Shown in pieces: positions 25,067 to 33,508 of a stretch of 64,000 nt of DNA (position 1 is the first letter of the stretch; every line of letters begins with the position of its first letter). Under the pieces are notes generated by a model. The model was not told the origin of the DNA, made no database searches, and saw nothing but the letters and a program-made list of their open reading frames with translations. The position numbers and the translations under genes were made by a program. The DNA comes from DASXUG01 sp036504995 (GTDB taxonomy: Bacteria; Pseudomonadota; Gammaproteobacteria; Burkholderiales; Methylophilaceae): contig DASXUG010000011.1 of NCBI GenBank assembly GCA_036504995.1, positions 123,142 to 187,141 on the forward strand, given 5' to 3'.

Positions 25067-25611
25067 TATTCATCTTGATAAACAATGTCTGAACGTCGAT
25101 TTTGACTCCACGCAGATTCATCGTGACCAGTGGCTTTTGGTTTTTCCTTGCCATAGCTAATGGTTTCAATTTGCTTATCAGGCACGCCGCGAATACTCAA
25201 TGCCATTTTCACTGCTGACGCCCGTTTTTGTCCTAAGGCAAGGTTATATTCGCGGCTACCTCGCTCATCCGCGTTACCTTGAATGGTAATGCTGGTATTG
25301 GGGTGATCCACTAGATATTTTGCGTGCGCAGCAATCAAGCTTTGATATTCGTCTTTTACCGCATAATTATCATAATCAAAATAGACGCTTCTTTTAGAAA
25401 GGATGTTGTTAGGATCGGTGAGTGGATTTATGTCCATATTACTTTCCGCAATTGGTGCAGAGACTGCTGGAGTATTCATTGCTGCTTTAGGAGCTGGTCC
25501 TGGAGTTGCAGCTATAGGTGCTTGTGCAACTGGTGGTTCTTTTACAATATTTTTTGATCCACAAGCAGATAATAGGCTTGCGAGTAAAATTGAAATCATT
25601 AAGTTTTTCAT
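25066..25611 (-). CDS. OmpA-domain lipoprotein, Pal-like
   Basis: 181 residues. Lipobox LSAC at ~residue 17, a Pro/Ala-rich linker (residues ~25-60), then an OmpA/Pal peptidoglycan-binding domain (SVYFDYDNYAVKDEYQSLI, GNADERGSREYNLALGQKRASAVK, ETISYGKEKP). Pal proteins anchor the outer membrane to peptidoglycan. No tolB/tolQRA genes flank it, so it is probably an extra Pal-like protein, not the main Pal. Heads a minus-strand group with the lipoprotein and small membrane protein. Confidence 0.85.
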   Translation of the reverse strand: MKNLMISILLASLLSACGSKNIVKEPPVAQAPIAATPGPAPKAAMNTPAVSAPIAESNMDINPLTDPNNILSKRSVYFDYDNYAVKDEYQSLIAAHAKYLVDHPNTSITIQGNADERGSREYNLALGQKRASAVKMALSIRGVPDKQIETISYGKEKPKATGHDESAWSQNRRSDIVYQDE

Positions 25612-25729
25612 ATCTGACCTTTCCTCATTATTGATAAATTAAAATTTACAAACCGTCATTTGAACTTCAAACGTGCTTTTAGAAGATGACATGTTGGTAT
25701 ACAAACATTTTTGACAGCACATTTTATAA

Positions 25730-25754
25730 TTTGTACAAACTATATTTGTACAAA
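25730..25754 (+). promoter_or_regulatory. Tandem TTTGTACAAA palindromes
   Basis: Two identical perfect 10-bp palindromes lie at 25730-25739 and 25745-25754, 15 bp centre to centre. The second overlaps the -35 region of the promoter for the TusA-like gene. This is the layout expected of a repressor operator. A MarR regulator in the same gene group is one candidate binder. Confidence 0.6.
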
Positions 25755-25776
25755 TGCATAACGCACTATGTATAAT
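25747..25776 (+). promoter_or_regulatory. Sigma-70-like promoter of the TusA-like/ClC/MarR group
   Basis: TTGTAC (25747-25752) as -35 and TATAAT (25771-25776) as -10 with an 18-bp spacer, pointing at the gene at 25843. The -35 lies inside the second TTTGTACAAA palindrome. Confidence 0.6.
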
Positions 25777-25842
25777 TAGGTTTACACGGTTTTCATAAGT
25801 ATTAGGAATATTAAAACTTGATTAATCTAGGAGGTGCACACC

Positions 25843-26067
25843 ATGCGATATGATTTCATATTAGACGTTAGCAATGAGCAAAGCCCGATCCCAGTGATTC
25901 GTACGAGTGAGTTATTAGATATAGTGCCAACTGGTGCTATCTTGAAGGTGATTGTTAACAAGGAGTCAGCGGTCAAAAATATTAAGACATTAATATCTAA
26001 CAAGTCATATGAGCTGTTAAATAACACAAATGACCCCAGTGCTTTTGAGCTCTATATAAAAAAATAG
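25843..26067 (+). CDS. TusA/SirA-like fold protein lacking the catalytic cysteine
   Basis: 74 residues from the ATG at 25843, preceded 8 bp upstream by AGGAGG. It aligns along its whole length with TusA (LD...CPxPV, then G..L.V...P.A..DI, then YEL, ending Y.IRK), but the CPxP position reads SPIP: the persulfide-carrying Cys is Ser. Sulfur relay by the known TusA mechanism is therefore unlikely; a binding or regulatory role is more plausible. Next gene downstream is a ClC transporter, 128 bp away. Confidence 0.7.
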   Translation: MRYDFILDVSNEQSPIPVIRTSELLDIVPTGAILKVIVNKESAVKNIKTLISNKSYELLNNTNDPSAFELYIKK

Positions 26068-26195
26068 AATTTTCAATTATATAAATGTCACTCGTACGAT
26101 CATATAGTTCGATTATTGATGGGATAGCAAGTCTGTTAATAACCTTGGTAACGATGATGCCATACTGTTATTTACACTCCCGAGACTGGTAACGC

Positions 26196-27548
26196 ATGCT
26201 CACAAATTTACGTAAACTTAGCAAGCAGGTGATGCACTCTGCTCAAGAGTTGAAAGCGCAAATTAAAACTGCCAAGCACACTGATCTTGTGGCTTGGCAT
26301 GGACGGATCGTCGTGCTAGTGGCGGCAGCTACTGCGGGTTTGGTGGTGGTATTTTTTGCAAAAGCAACTGAATATGCGATTGATTTGTTTTTCTCCATGC
26401 AGAGGCAATATTGGTGGCTACCGTTAATATTGACCCCCATATCAGGGATGCTAATAGTCTGGATTACCAGTCGCTGGTTCAAGGGCGCAGGTGGTAGCGG
26501 TATACCTCAAACAATTACAGCATTGCATCAAGAGAGTTCCACAGACAACCACCCCACGCACATCAGTTTGAGGCTTGCTTTTGCAAAAATTACGTTAGGA
26601 TTGAGCGCGATAGCCGTCGGTTTTTCATCTGGCCGCGAAGGACCCTCAGTCCAGATTGCAGCGAGTGTCATGCATAGTTTTAGGCACTTTCTGCCCAAGG
26701 GTTTTTCAGTGCATCCTAAGCATCTCATTCTTGCTGGAGGCGCAGCTGGGATCTCAGCGGCATTTAATACCCCACTAGCAGGCATTGTGTTTGCAATCGA
26801 GGAATTGGGAAAACGTTTTGAGGAAAAAACCAACGGGGTAATTATTGCTGCGATAGTTCTCTCAGGTTTAGTTTCTGTTTCATTGCAGGGCAACTACACT
26901 TACTTTGGACATCTCTCTGTAACGAGTGTTGATAGAAGCATTATCTATCCAGTAATAGTATGTAGTCTCGCATGTGGCATATTGGGTGGAATTTTCAGTA
27001 AAACGCTTATCAGTTCTACAAGAATATCAAAGGGTAGAATTCATAGCTTTTTTCGTACAATACATCCGATATGGTGGACAGGATTCTGCGGTTTAATGGT
27101 TGCACTGTTGGGGATGGTAACGGACGGCGCGGCGCATGGCTCTGGCTACACATACACAAGTGAAATGTTGACAGGAAATGTGCACCAATCGTGGTGGTAC
27201 GCTCCCTCAAAATATCTAGCCACGATTTTTACTTATCTTAGCGGGGTACCTGGGGGGATATTTGCACCGTCATTGTCAATAGGCGCAGGCATCGGAAATG
27301 ATTTGTTTGTTGTATTTGGACAGCATTATCAGGCAACCTCAATTTGTGCCCTATGTATGGCAGGTTTCTTGGCGGCCGTTACACAAGCACCCATTACCTC
27401 ATTTGTCATCGTAATGGAAATGATTGATGGTCACGAAATGGTGATTAGCCTAATGGCGATTGCTTTACTATCAGCCATTATTTCAAAATTGTTTAGTCCC
27501 CCGCTTTATAGTACGCTTGCTAATCTTAATATGTCTAAAGCCACTTGA
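26196..27548 (+). CDS. ClC-family chloride/proton antiporter
   Basis: 450 residues with about 10-12 hydrophobic segments and the three ClC selectivity motifs: GSGIPQ, GREGPSVQ (with the gating glutamate) and GGIFAPSLSIGAG. The acidic pair in FAIEELGKRFEEK and the tyrosine in PPLYSTL correspond to the E. coli ClcA proton glutamate and central Tyr, so a Cl-/H+ exchanger is expected, not a fluoride-type ClC. No CBS domains. Followed after 7 bp by a MarR gene. Confidence 0.9.
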   Translation: MLTNLRKLSKQVMHSAQELKAQIKTAKHTDLVAWHGRIVVLVAAATAGLVVVFFAKATEYAIDLFFSMQRQYWWLPLILTPISGMLIVWITSRWFKGAGGSGIPQTITALHQESSTDNHPTHISLRLAFAKITLGLSAIAVGFSSGREGPSVQIAASVMHSFRHFLPKGFSVHPKHLILAGGAAGISAAFNTPLAGIVFAIEELGKRFEEKTNGVIIAAIVLSGLVSVSLQGNYTYFGHLSVTSVDRSIIYPVIVCSLACGILGGIFSKTLISSTRISKGRIHSFFRTIHPIWWTGFCGLMVALLGMVTDGAAHGSGYTYTSEMLTGNVHQSWWYAPSKYLATIFTYLSGVPGGIFAPSLSIGAGIGNDLFVVFGQHYQATSICALCMAGFLAAVTQAPITSFVIVMEMIDGHEMVISLMAIALLSAIISKLFSPPLYSTLANLNMSKAT

Positions 27549-27555
27549 GTCTTTA

Positions 27556-28059
27556 ATGAAAAACACGCAAATAGCAACTGGCACTAATCTAGATAATAAA
27601 CAACTTGCCCTCGAAACTCTCAAGTTGTTCCGCATTATCTTTAAATCAAACAATCGGCATTTCCATGAAGTTGAAAAAGCGATAGGGCTAGGTGGAGCTT
27701 CGTTATGGGCAATATCAGAAATTGCAGAAAACGTAGAAATAACAATCTCCGAGTTAGCAAAATCGATGTCCATACACCAAACCACAGCCAGCAATCTAGT
27801 AGATAAGCTAGAAAAAGGGGGGTACGTTCAACGACTCCGTAGCAATGTTGATAGACGGCTCGTTAATATCAAACTAACGGACTTGGGACTTAGCATGCTG
27901 AAAAATGCTCCTCCCCCATATCGAGGAGTATTGCCTGACGCACTAATGAAAATGGAATTTGAGCAACTTTCCCTGCTCAAAAATAATTTATCAGCTTTAG
28001 TCTCATCACTAGAAATTAAGGAGCTTAATGCTGCTTTTGAAACATTAGCAAGCGACTAA
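27556..28059 (+). CDS. MarR family transcriptional regulator
   Basis: 167 residues. Winged helix with ELAKSMSIHQTTASNLVDKLEKGGYVQR and the wing VDRRLVNIKLT. The ATG at 27556 is used; the longer in-frame upstream stretch overlaps the ClC gene. It begins 7 bp after the ClC stop and is likely co-transcribed, so it could regulate its own operon, for example by the TTTGTACAAA sites. Confidence 0.87.
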   Translation: MKNTQIATGTNLDNKQLALETLKLFRIIFKSNNRHFHEVEKAIGLGGASLWAISEIAENVEITISELAKSMSIHQTTASNLVDKLEKGGYVQRLRSNVDRRLVNIKLTDLGLSMLKNAPPPYRGVLPDALMKMEFEQLSLLKNNLSALVSSLEIKELNAAFETLASD

Positions 28060-28198
28060 GCGTAAACAGTAGAGCTAGTAGTGTTAGTTGAATGTCTCAA
28101 ATGGGCTGAATGCCAAAAATTATGATGTCTACTTTGTGGTTGGAAAGCAGGCTCTAATTATCGAACAATTTCGTACATAACCCACTTCTAACAATTTT

Positions 28199-28723
28199 TT
28201 ATCTCACACCATGTAGAGATTTGCCATCGGTGTATTTTGTTACTGGGCAATTTACAACGATATCTGTAACAGTAAGTGATATTTCTCCCTTATCTTCAGC
28301 AGACAAAAGCTCAGCTTCAGACTTCAACACTCGAACACTCTCGGTTTTTACCCATTTAACTAAAACAAGCCGCCAAAGCGGACTGTAATTCTGATCCGCA
28401 TTATCACCGCCAATGGGTGATGGAGCTGACTGAAATATACTTATCTGCTCAGCATTGGGAAATTTGTAGACACGTTCCAAAATAGAACGACTATTATCCT
28501 TAGGTATTGCATCTCGAAGCCGAGGCACATAGTTTACGCCAGCCGTTTTAGCCATTGCTGAGTCAGAAATATCTGTTGTGACATACTCGACTTTTTTGCC
28601 ATCGATCCAAGCACGATTTAAGGGTAAAACGGTTTCTGTTCGACCAACATCGAAAGTGCTACTAGCGCATGCAGATAGAGCAGAAAGAATAGTCAAGAAA
28701 ATGACACGTTTGATCTGCAACAT
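28199..28723 (-). CDS. Hypothetical lipoprotein
   Basis: 174 residues with signal peptide and lipobox LSAC (Cys ~19), then a soluble domain with a C-terminal Cys (VVNCPVTKYTDG). Family not recognised. It stands alone, convergent with the MarR gene and separated by 278 bp from the upstream LysR gene. Probably outer-membrane anchored. Confidence 0.65.
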   Translation of the reverse strand: MLQIKRVIFLTILSALSACASSTFDVGRTETVLPLNRAWIDGKKVEYVTTDISDSAMAKTAGVNYVPRLRDAIPKDNSRSILERVYKFPNAEQISIFQSAPSPIGGDNADQNYSPLWRLVLVKWVKTESVRVLKSEAELLSAEDKGEISLTVTDIVVNCPVTKYTDGKSLHGVR

Positions 28724-28903
28724 TCATATACTCCGAAATTCTTTTGTATAAAATTAATAGACTATACTTAATTTTATGTTTAGATATTGATATCCTTAAT
28801 TTATTATTTATTTTCAGCATTAAATGGCAGTTGAGGCCGAGTGCCTAACCTGAAAAGACCGCAATTAGAAGTCAGAAAGCGGGCAAACACTAAATTAGTA
28901 GAA

Positions 28904-28929
28904 ATGGCCCCAAGCGAACTAAGGGCCAT
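28904..28929 (-). terminator. Hairpin downstream of LysR gene
   Basis: ATGGCCC (28904-28910) pairs with GGGCCAT (28923-28929), 12-nt loop. On the minus strand it is followed by a short T-rich stretch, so it may end the LysR transcript. The rest of the 278-bp gap is AT-rich and shows nothing else. Confidence 0.4.
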
Positions 28930-29001
28930 CATTACTTATGTTGCAATAGAGTGTTTCAATACAGCAAGCCTATAAAGTGCAATCGCATTCACCTGATTGG
29001 C

Positions 29002-29886
29002 TTATCTGAATCTCGACGCCAAATGATCGATGAATGCACGTACTGCTGGTGGCAGTCCACGGCGTGTAGTGAATACAATATGTATGATGCCCATGTCGGC
29101 ACTCCAGTTTGGGAAAACATGTACCAGTTTTTTACTTTCAATGGATTCTTTGCATGTGTGATCTGGTAGTAATGCAATTCCTAATCCATTAATTGCAGCC
29201 TCTCTTACAGTAGCAAAATCTACACATGTCATTCTAGGCTCATGTCTAATGACTTTGTACCCAGTGCTAGCGTGATTAAATTTCCATTCAATTTCCCCAG
29301 CGTGTTCCACGGTAGCCAAAGTTGGCAATGAAGAAAGATCTTGGATGTCAGTGTTATTGCACTTAACCGCTAACGAGGGGGAGGCTACTAATATTCTTCT
29401 GGATTGCCCTAAGGTTCGCACGATCAGCGATGCATCTGTCTCCAGGGCGATCCGTACTCGGACTGCTACATCGATTCGGTCTTCAATCAAGTTCACTGGC
29501 TGATCACCAGCGATCAATTGTAGTTTCACTTTCGGGAATTGATGTATGAAAGATGAAAATGTAGGTGAAAGTAATTCAAACAAACCCAATGGGCAACTAC
29601 AGCGCACAAGGCCTTGCGGTTCGCTTAGAGATTCAGATACGACTGAGTCAGCTTGCTCCACATCCAGCAATATGGTCTTGCAACGCTCGTAAAACGTTTG
29701 GCCGATCTCGGTAACACGGAATCGCCTAGTAGATCGCTCCACTAGTCGTACGCCTAATCGTGTTTCAAGGTTGCCTATACGTCTACTAATTGTAGATTTA
29801 GGAATCTTGAGCTTACGACTGGCAGCGGCAAAGCTGCCTTCCTTCACCACATCAGTAAACAGTATGTAATCGTTGATATCGCGCAT
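29002..29886 (-). CDS. LysR family transcriptional regulator
   Basis: 294 residues. HTH at residues ~15-60 (EGSFAAASRKLKIPKSTISRRIGNLETRLGVRLVERSTRRF), then the LysR effector domain. Divergent from the SDR at 29993, 106 bp away, which is the usual arrangement for LysR targets. A palindrome ATTGGACCAAT (29938-29948) lies in the shared gap. Confidence 0.9.
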   Translation of the reverse strand: MRDINDYILFTDVVKEGSFAAASRKLKIPKSTISRRIGNLETRLGVRLVERSTRRFRVTEIGQTFYERCKTILLDVEQADSVVSESLSEPQGLVRCSCPLGLFELLSPTFSSFIHQFPKVKLQLIAGDQPVNLIEDRIDVAVRVRIALETDASLIVRTLGQSRRILVASPSLAVKCNNTDIQDLSSLPTLATVEHAGEIEWKFNHASTGYKVIRHEPRMTCVDFATVREAAINGLGIALLPDHTCKESIESKKLVHVFPNWSADMGIIHIVFTTRRGLPPAVRAFIDHLASRFR

Positions 29887-29937
29887 ATTGACTCATTAAT
29901 GGAACAATGTAACTCACAATAGCAGTCTAGTGCATAT

Positions 29938-29948
29938 ATTGGACCAAT
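29938..29948. promoter_or_regulatory. Possible LysR operator ATTGG-A-CCAAT
   Basis: Perfect 5+1+5 palindrome in the 106-bp divergent gap between LysR and SDR genes, within a looser inverted repeat (ATATTGG ... CAATAT). Candidate binding site; short enough to need testing. Confidence 0.3.
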
Positions 29949-29992
29949 GGCAATATTCTTCTCACGCAATTCAATCAATCAAGGAGAACAAA

Positions 29993-30748
29993 ATGTCATA
30001 CGATTTTACAAATAAGGTAGTTGTAGTTACTGGTGGTACTAGCGGTATTGGTCTTGCAACGGCCAAGCATTTTTCTGATGCAGGAGCCAAGGTATTTATC
30101 ACTGGTCGTCGTCAGCCTGAGCTAGATCAAGCCATCAAAACAATAGGTGGTGATACTATTGGAGTGCGAGGTGATATGTCTAAATTGGCAGATATCGACC
30201 GTTTATATGATGAGGTTCAACAATATCACTCACAGATTGATGTGCTGTTTGCCAATGCAGGTGGTGGCACGATGCTACCTTTAGGCGCAATCACAGAAGA
30301 GCAATACGATAATACATTCAACAGCAATGTTAAAGGTGTCGTCTTCACGGTCCAGAAAGCATTACCTTTACTACGCGACGGCGCTTCCATCGTGCTGACT
30401 GGCTCCGTAACTAGTATTACAGGTACTGCTGCCTTTAGCATCTACAGTGCCACTAAAGCAGCAATCCGTAACCTTGCAAGAAGCTGGACCATCGACTTGA
30501 AGGAGCGAGGTATCCGTGTCAATGTGGTAAGCCCTGGCCCAATCAAAACCCCTGGCTTAGTAGAGCTTGCTGGAACAGATCCGATAGCCCAGCAAGGCTT
30601 GCTGGATTACATGGGATCGCAAGTTCCACTAGGTCGTGTTGGTGAGCCCGAAGAAGTCGCTAAAGCCGTAGCGTTCCTGTCTTCGGAGGATGCTAAATTT
30701 ATAGCGGGTATCGAATTCTTTATCGATGGTGGTTTAGCCCAGATTTAA
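29993..30748 (+). CDS. Short-chain dehydrogenase/reductase
   Basis: 251 residues from the ATG at 29993 with ribosome site AAGGAGAA. Classical SDR: TGGTSGIG, ANAG, Ser in LTGSVT, YSATK, and VSPGPIKTPG. Clear paralogue of the SDR at 22457. Divergent LysR partner upstream; strong terminator directly downstream. Substrate unknown. Confidence 0.9.
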   Translation: MSYDFTNKVVVVTGGTSGIGLATAKHFSDAGAKVFITGRRQPELDQAIKTIGGDTIGVRGDMSKLADIDRLYDEVQQYHSQIDVLFANAGGGTMLPLGAITEEQYDNTFNSNVKGVVFTVQKALPLLRDGASIVLTGSVTSITGTAAFSIYSATKAAIRNLARSWTIDLKERGIRVNVVSPGPIKTPGLVELAGTDPIAQQGLLDYMGSQVPLGRVGEPEEVAKAVAFLSSEDAKFIAGIEFFIDGGLAQI

Positions 30749-30750
30749 TT

Positions 30751-30783
30751 ATTAACGGCCACTGCAATTAAGTGGCCGTTAAT
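30751..30783. terminator. Terminator hairpin after SDR
   Basis: ATTAACGGCCACT (30751-30763) pairs perfectly over 13 bp with AGTGGCCGTTAAT (30771-30783), loop GCAATTA. Followed by TTATA only, so termination may be partial. Confidence 0.75.
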
Positions 30784-30939
30784 TTATAGAGGCTACCATG
30801 GGCCGTTTTATCAAAACTGAATCGTCGGCGTCTAAGCTTCCTAAAAGCAGACTTAATAATTCTGGGTTAGCGGCCCTAAACAGACATTGAAGTACTTATC
30901 AGGCTCTCTCCAGCATCACTTCTTAAAGTTGCCTTACAC

Positions 30940-31527
30940 TTAAATATCTAAACCAATTCTTTTTTTGACGCTAGAGCGTGCATTGCTTAGCACCCAATCC
31001 GATAGTTCTGAGTTTGACAGTGTACGTGAAACTGCAAGCGCACCAGCCATTTCAGTAAGCACAGAACAAGCAAGCTCTTCTGAATTTGCTTTATTTAGCT
31101 TATTTAGAGTGCTGGAGAGGATATGGATTGTGTGTTTTATGCCCGATTCGAAACGCGTTTTTGTATCGCTAGACATGCGCGCAACATCACCATTAAGTGC
31201 AACCACCGCACATCCTTTATCTCGTAAATCTCGGTGCTCTGGGCTTAGATATAGGTCAATATAATTTGTAAGTGCTAAAGCAGTATCTGCACCCTGCAAG
31301 CTTTTCTCGAAGGCTTCAATGCGATCTTCAAGTATATAGGTAATGGCTTCTGCAACAAGTTCATCTTTCGACTTAAAGTGCGCATAGAACCCGCCGTGCG
31401 TTAATCCCACTTTAGCCATGAGCGCGGCAACGCTCATGTTGTCTGGTCCATGCTCACGAATTGCGGCTGAGGCTTCTTCTAATAGTTTCTGACGAGTGCG
31501 CTGTTTGTGTTCATTGTCGTAACGCAT
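30940..31527 (-). CDS. TetR family transcriptional regulator
   Basis: 195 residues. N-terminal HTH (TRQKLLEEASAAIREHG, VAALMAKVGLTHGGFYAHFKSKDEL) typical of TetR, with the GGFYxHFxSKxEL signature of the group that often controls oxidoreductases. Divergent from an SDR gene 237 bp away; the gap has inverted and direct repeats fit for operators. Confidence 0.9.
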   Translation of the reverse strand: MRYDNEHKQRTRQKLLEEASAAIREHGPDNMSVAALMAKVGLTHGGFYAHFKSKDELVAEAITYILEDRIEAFEKSLQGADTALALTNYIDLYLSPEHRDLRDKGCAVVALNGDVARMSSDTKTRFESGIKHTIHILSSTLNKLNKANSEELACSVLTEMAGALAVSRTLSNSELSDWVLSNARSSVKKRIGLDI

Positions 31528-31536
31528 AAATTTTCC

Positions 31537-31740
31537 AATGGCTGATAGAGCTTAACTAATGATTATCTTTATTATATTACAGTTATCATATAAATGATTG
31601 CGCGCATCTTGATATTATTATATGATACTTGACATATAATAAATTGTGCCCGATTAACTCATTGATTTTAATGAGTGATTGGGTTTCTTAAATTGGCCTT
31701 ATAGTATGATGTCTGTCATATAAATGGCTGCTTAACTAAT
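31537..31740. repeat. Repeated elements in the TetR/SDR divergent gap
   Basis: GCTTAACTAAT occurs at 31550-31560 and 31730-31740, each preceded by AATGGCTG. TCATATAAATG occurs at 31586-31596 and 31716-31726. TATCATATAA (31584-31593) is inverted at 31618-31627 (TTATATGATA). These sets flank both promoters and probably include the TetR operators. A TTGACA box lies at 31629-31634. Confidence 0.5.
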
Positions 31741-31764
31741 TAATACCCTCGTTAGGGTTAAAGG

Positions 31765-32583
31765 ATGGATATGATTAAGGGTAAGATTGCACTAGTGACT
31801 GGTGCTTCATCAGGCATTGGCAAAGCCACGGCAGAACGTCTCGCGCAGGCTGGATATAAGGTTTATGGCACCAGTCGGCATGGAGCACAAGCGGGACAAC
31901 AATCATTCGAGATGCTAGCACTTGATGTAACCAGTGATAAATCCGTCGAAACAGCAGTTGCAGAGCTAATAAAGCGTGAGGGTAAAATAGACTTACTCGT
32001 GAATAATGCTGGCTTTGGTGTGGCACCAGCTGGGGCCGAAGAGAGCACAATTGAGCAAGCACATTCAATTTTCAATACCAATTTCTATGGAGTGTTACGT
32101 ATGACGCGCGCCATCGTGCCTCATATGCGTAAACAAGGAAGTGGCCGTATTCTCAATATCAGCTCGGTGCTGGGCTTCTTACCAGCACCTTACATGGCGC
32201 TGTATGCAGCAACAAAGCATGCAGTCGAAGGTTACTCAGAATCTCTCGACCACGAGTTACGCACAAGAGGTATCCGCGTTTCGACTATTCAGCCTGCTTA
32301 CACAAAAACAGGGTTCGATTCGAATTTACTAGAGCCCGATGCAAAGCTTGATGAGTATCAGAAGAATCGCGCTGCTTTAAATATTCGAGTCAAGGAAGCC
32401 GTGGAAGGAGGAGACGATCCTAGCGTCGTAGCCGATACTGTGTTGAAAGCCGCCACCGCTGATCATCCGAAGCTCAAATACACGGCTGGTAGTCAAGCAT
32501 GCCAATTGAAACTGCTTCGTAGATTTGCGCCTGCTTTCTTACTAGACGCTGGTGTTAGAAAGAATTTAAAGCTCGACGCGTAA
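31765..32583 (+). CDS. Short-chain dehydrogenase/reductase
   Basis: 272 residues. TGASSGIG cofactor motif, NNAG, catalytic Ser in NISSVLGF, YAATK, and a C-terminal extension typical of the retinol-dehydrogenase-like/17-beta-HSD-like group of bacterial SDRs. Divergent from the TetR regulator, its likely repressor. Substrate unknown. The 236-bp gap to the next gene has no clear feature apart from a distant CAGCCAC/GTGGCTG inverted pair (~32700/32756). Confidence 0.9.
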   Translation: MDMIKGKIALVTGASSGIGKATAERLAQAGYKVYGTSRHGAQAGQQSFEMLALDVTSDKSVETAVAELIKREGKIDLLVNNAGFGVAPAGAEESTIEQAHSIFNTNFYGVLRMTRAIVPHMRKQGSGRILNISSVLGFLPAPYMALYAATKHAVEGYSESLDHELRTRGIRVSTIQPAYTKTGFDSNLLEPDAKLDEYQKNRAALNIRVKEAVEGGDDPSVVADTVLKAATADHPKLKYTAGSQACQLKLLRRFAPAFLLDAGVRKNLKLDA

Positions 32584-32819
32584 GCTACAGCCACTTTTAT
32601 AATTAGACCCATCACTAATGACCCATAACCAATCGTGATGGTTTTATAACGTTACCTGTCTAAAGCCATGCTTTAAATAGTCAAACTTTCGGCCCATAGC
32701 AGCCACTAAAACCTTATTGCAGGAACTGGTAAAATGTCTCTGTTAAGGATATGGTGGCTGTTGTTGCAAACACTTACTAGCCAGCTTACTATATATGACT
32801 ACGTAGCTAAATTTCCAAA

Positions 32820-33419
32820 CTAGTCTTGGCCATTTTCACGTAAAAACTCTATTTCTTCGATCAATGGTTTAATAATACTATCCACTTCAGCTTGGCTATA
32901 TCGAGGTGTAATATGTTGTGGGCAGTTCCATTCAACGGCTTCAACATGAATGACAATTCCTCGCTCTACACGTGCTCGGTAGCTAGGCACTTCTAAACGG
33001 GCAACAATTTCAGGCTCCTCTGACTCATGCACGATCCGCACAGTGCCCCACAGTTTGAGACGACGACGATTAGGATAATCCATCAGAATGAGTGAAATTC
33101 TAGGACTAGCATTTAGATTACCTACACTCAGGTATTGTTTGTTACCACTAAAGTCTGCGTAGCCAATCGTTTCATGATCAATGACACGTAAAAAGCCTAC
33201 AGGGCCACCACGATGTTGTACATAAGGCCAGCCATTTTCCGAAACTGTGGCTTGATAGAAGCTGTCACGTGCCTCTATGAATTCAGTCTCAAATTCGCCT
33301 AACTTATTGCGCGGGTCATCAGATAGTTCAAAATGCTGATTACGCTCGCGACTACCATAACGACTTTGCGCCGCCTTAACACTTTCGGTAAAACTAATTG
33401 TGGCAAATGCTGTTGGCAT
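32820..33419 (-). CDS. Pyridoxamine 5'-phosphate oxidase-like (PPOX-fold) flavin-binding protein
   Basis: 199 residues from the ATG at 33419 with strong ribosome site AAAGGAG. A split-barrel FMN-binding fold is suggested by FYQATVSENGWPYVQHRGGPVGFLRVID and ISLILMDYPNRRRLKLWGTV. This PPOX subfamily contains poorly characterised FMN or F420-like oxidoreductases. On the same strand as, and 89 bp after, the AhpD-like gene; likely co-transcribed under the divergent LysR regulator. Confidence 0.83.
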   Translation of the reverse strand: MPTAFATISFTESVKAAQSRYGSRERNQHFELSDDPRNKLGEFETEFIEARDSFYQATVSENGWPYVQHRGGPVGFLRVIDHETIGYADFSGNKQYLSVGNLNASPRISLILMDYPNRRRLKLWGTVRIVHESEEPEIVARLEVPSYRARVERGIVIHVEAVEWNCPQHITPRYSQAEVDSIIKPLIEEIEFLRENGQD

Positions 33420-33508
33420 GATCAAACTCCTTTGCAATTTTGTAATGATAGCGATTCATTAAGTACATCGTAGTGGCCTGCAAATGGTTGCTAGCTATAG
33501 AGTCTCAG

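Noticed and set aside
26068..26195. Fluoride riboswitch before the ClC gene
   Set aside because: No crcB-motif features were seen and the ClC motifs are of the chloride type.
32584..32819. Possible IS remnant with CAGCCAC/GTGGCTG arms
   Set aside because: The arms are only 7 bp, with no transposase fragment and no target duplication.
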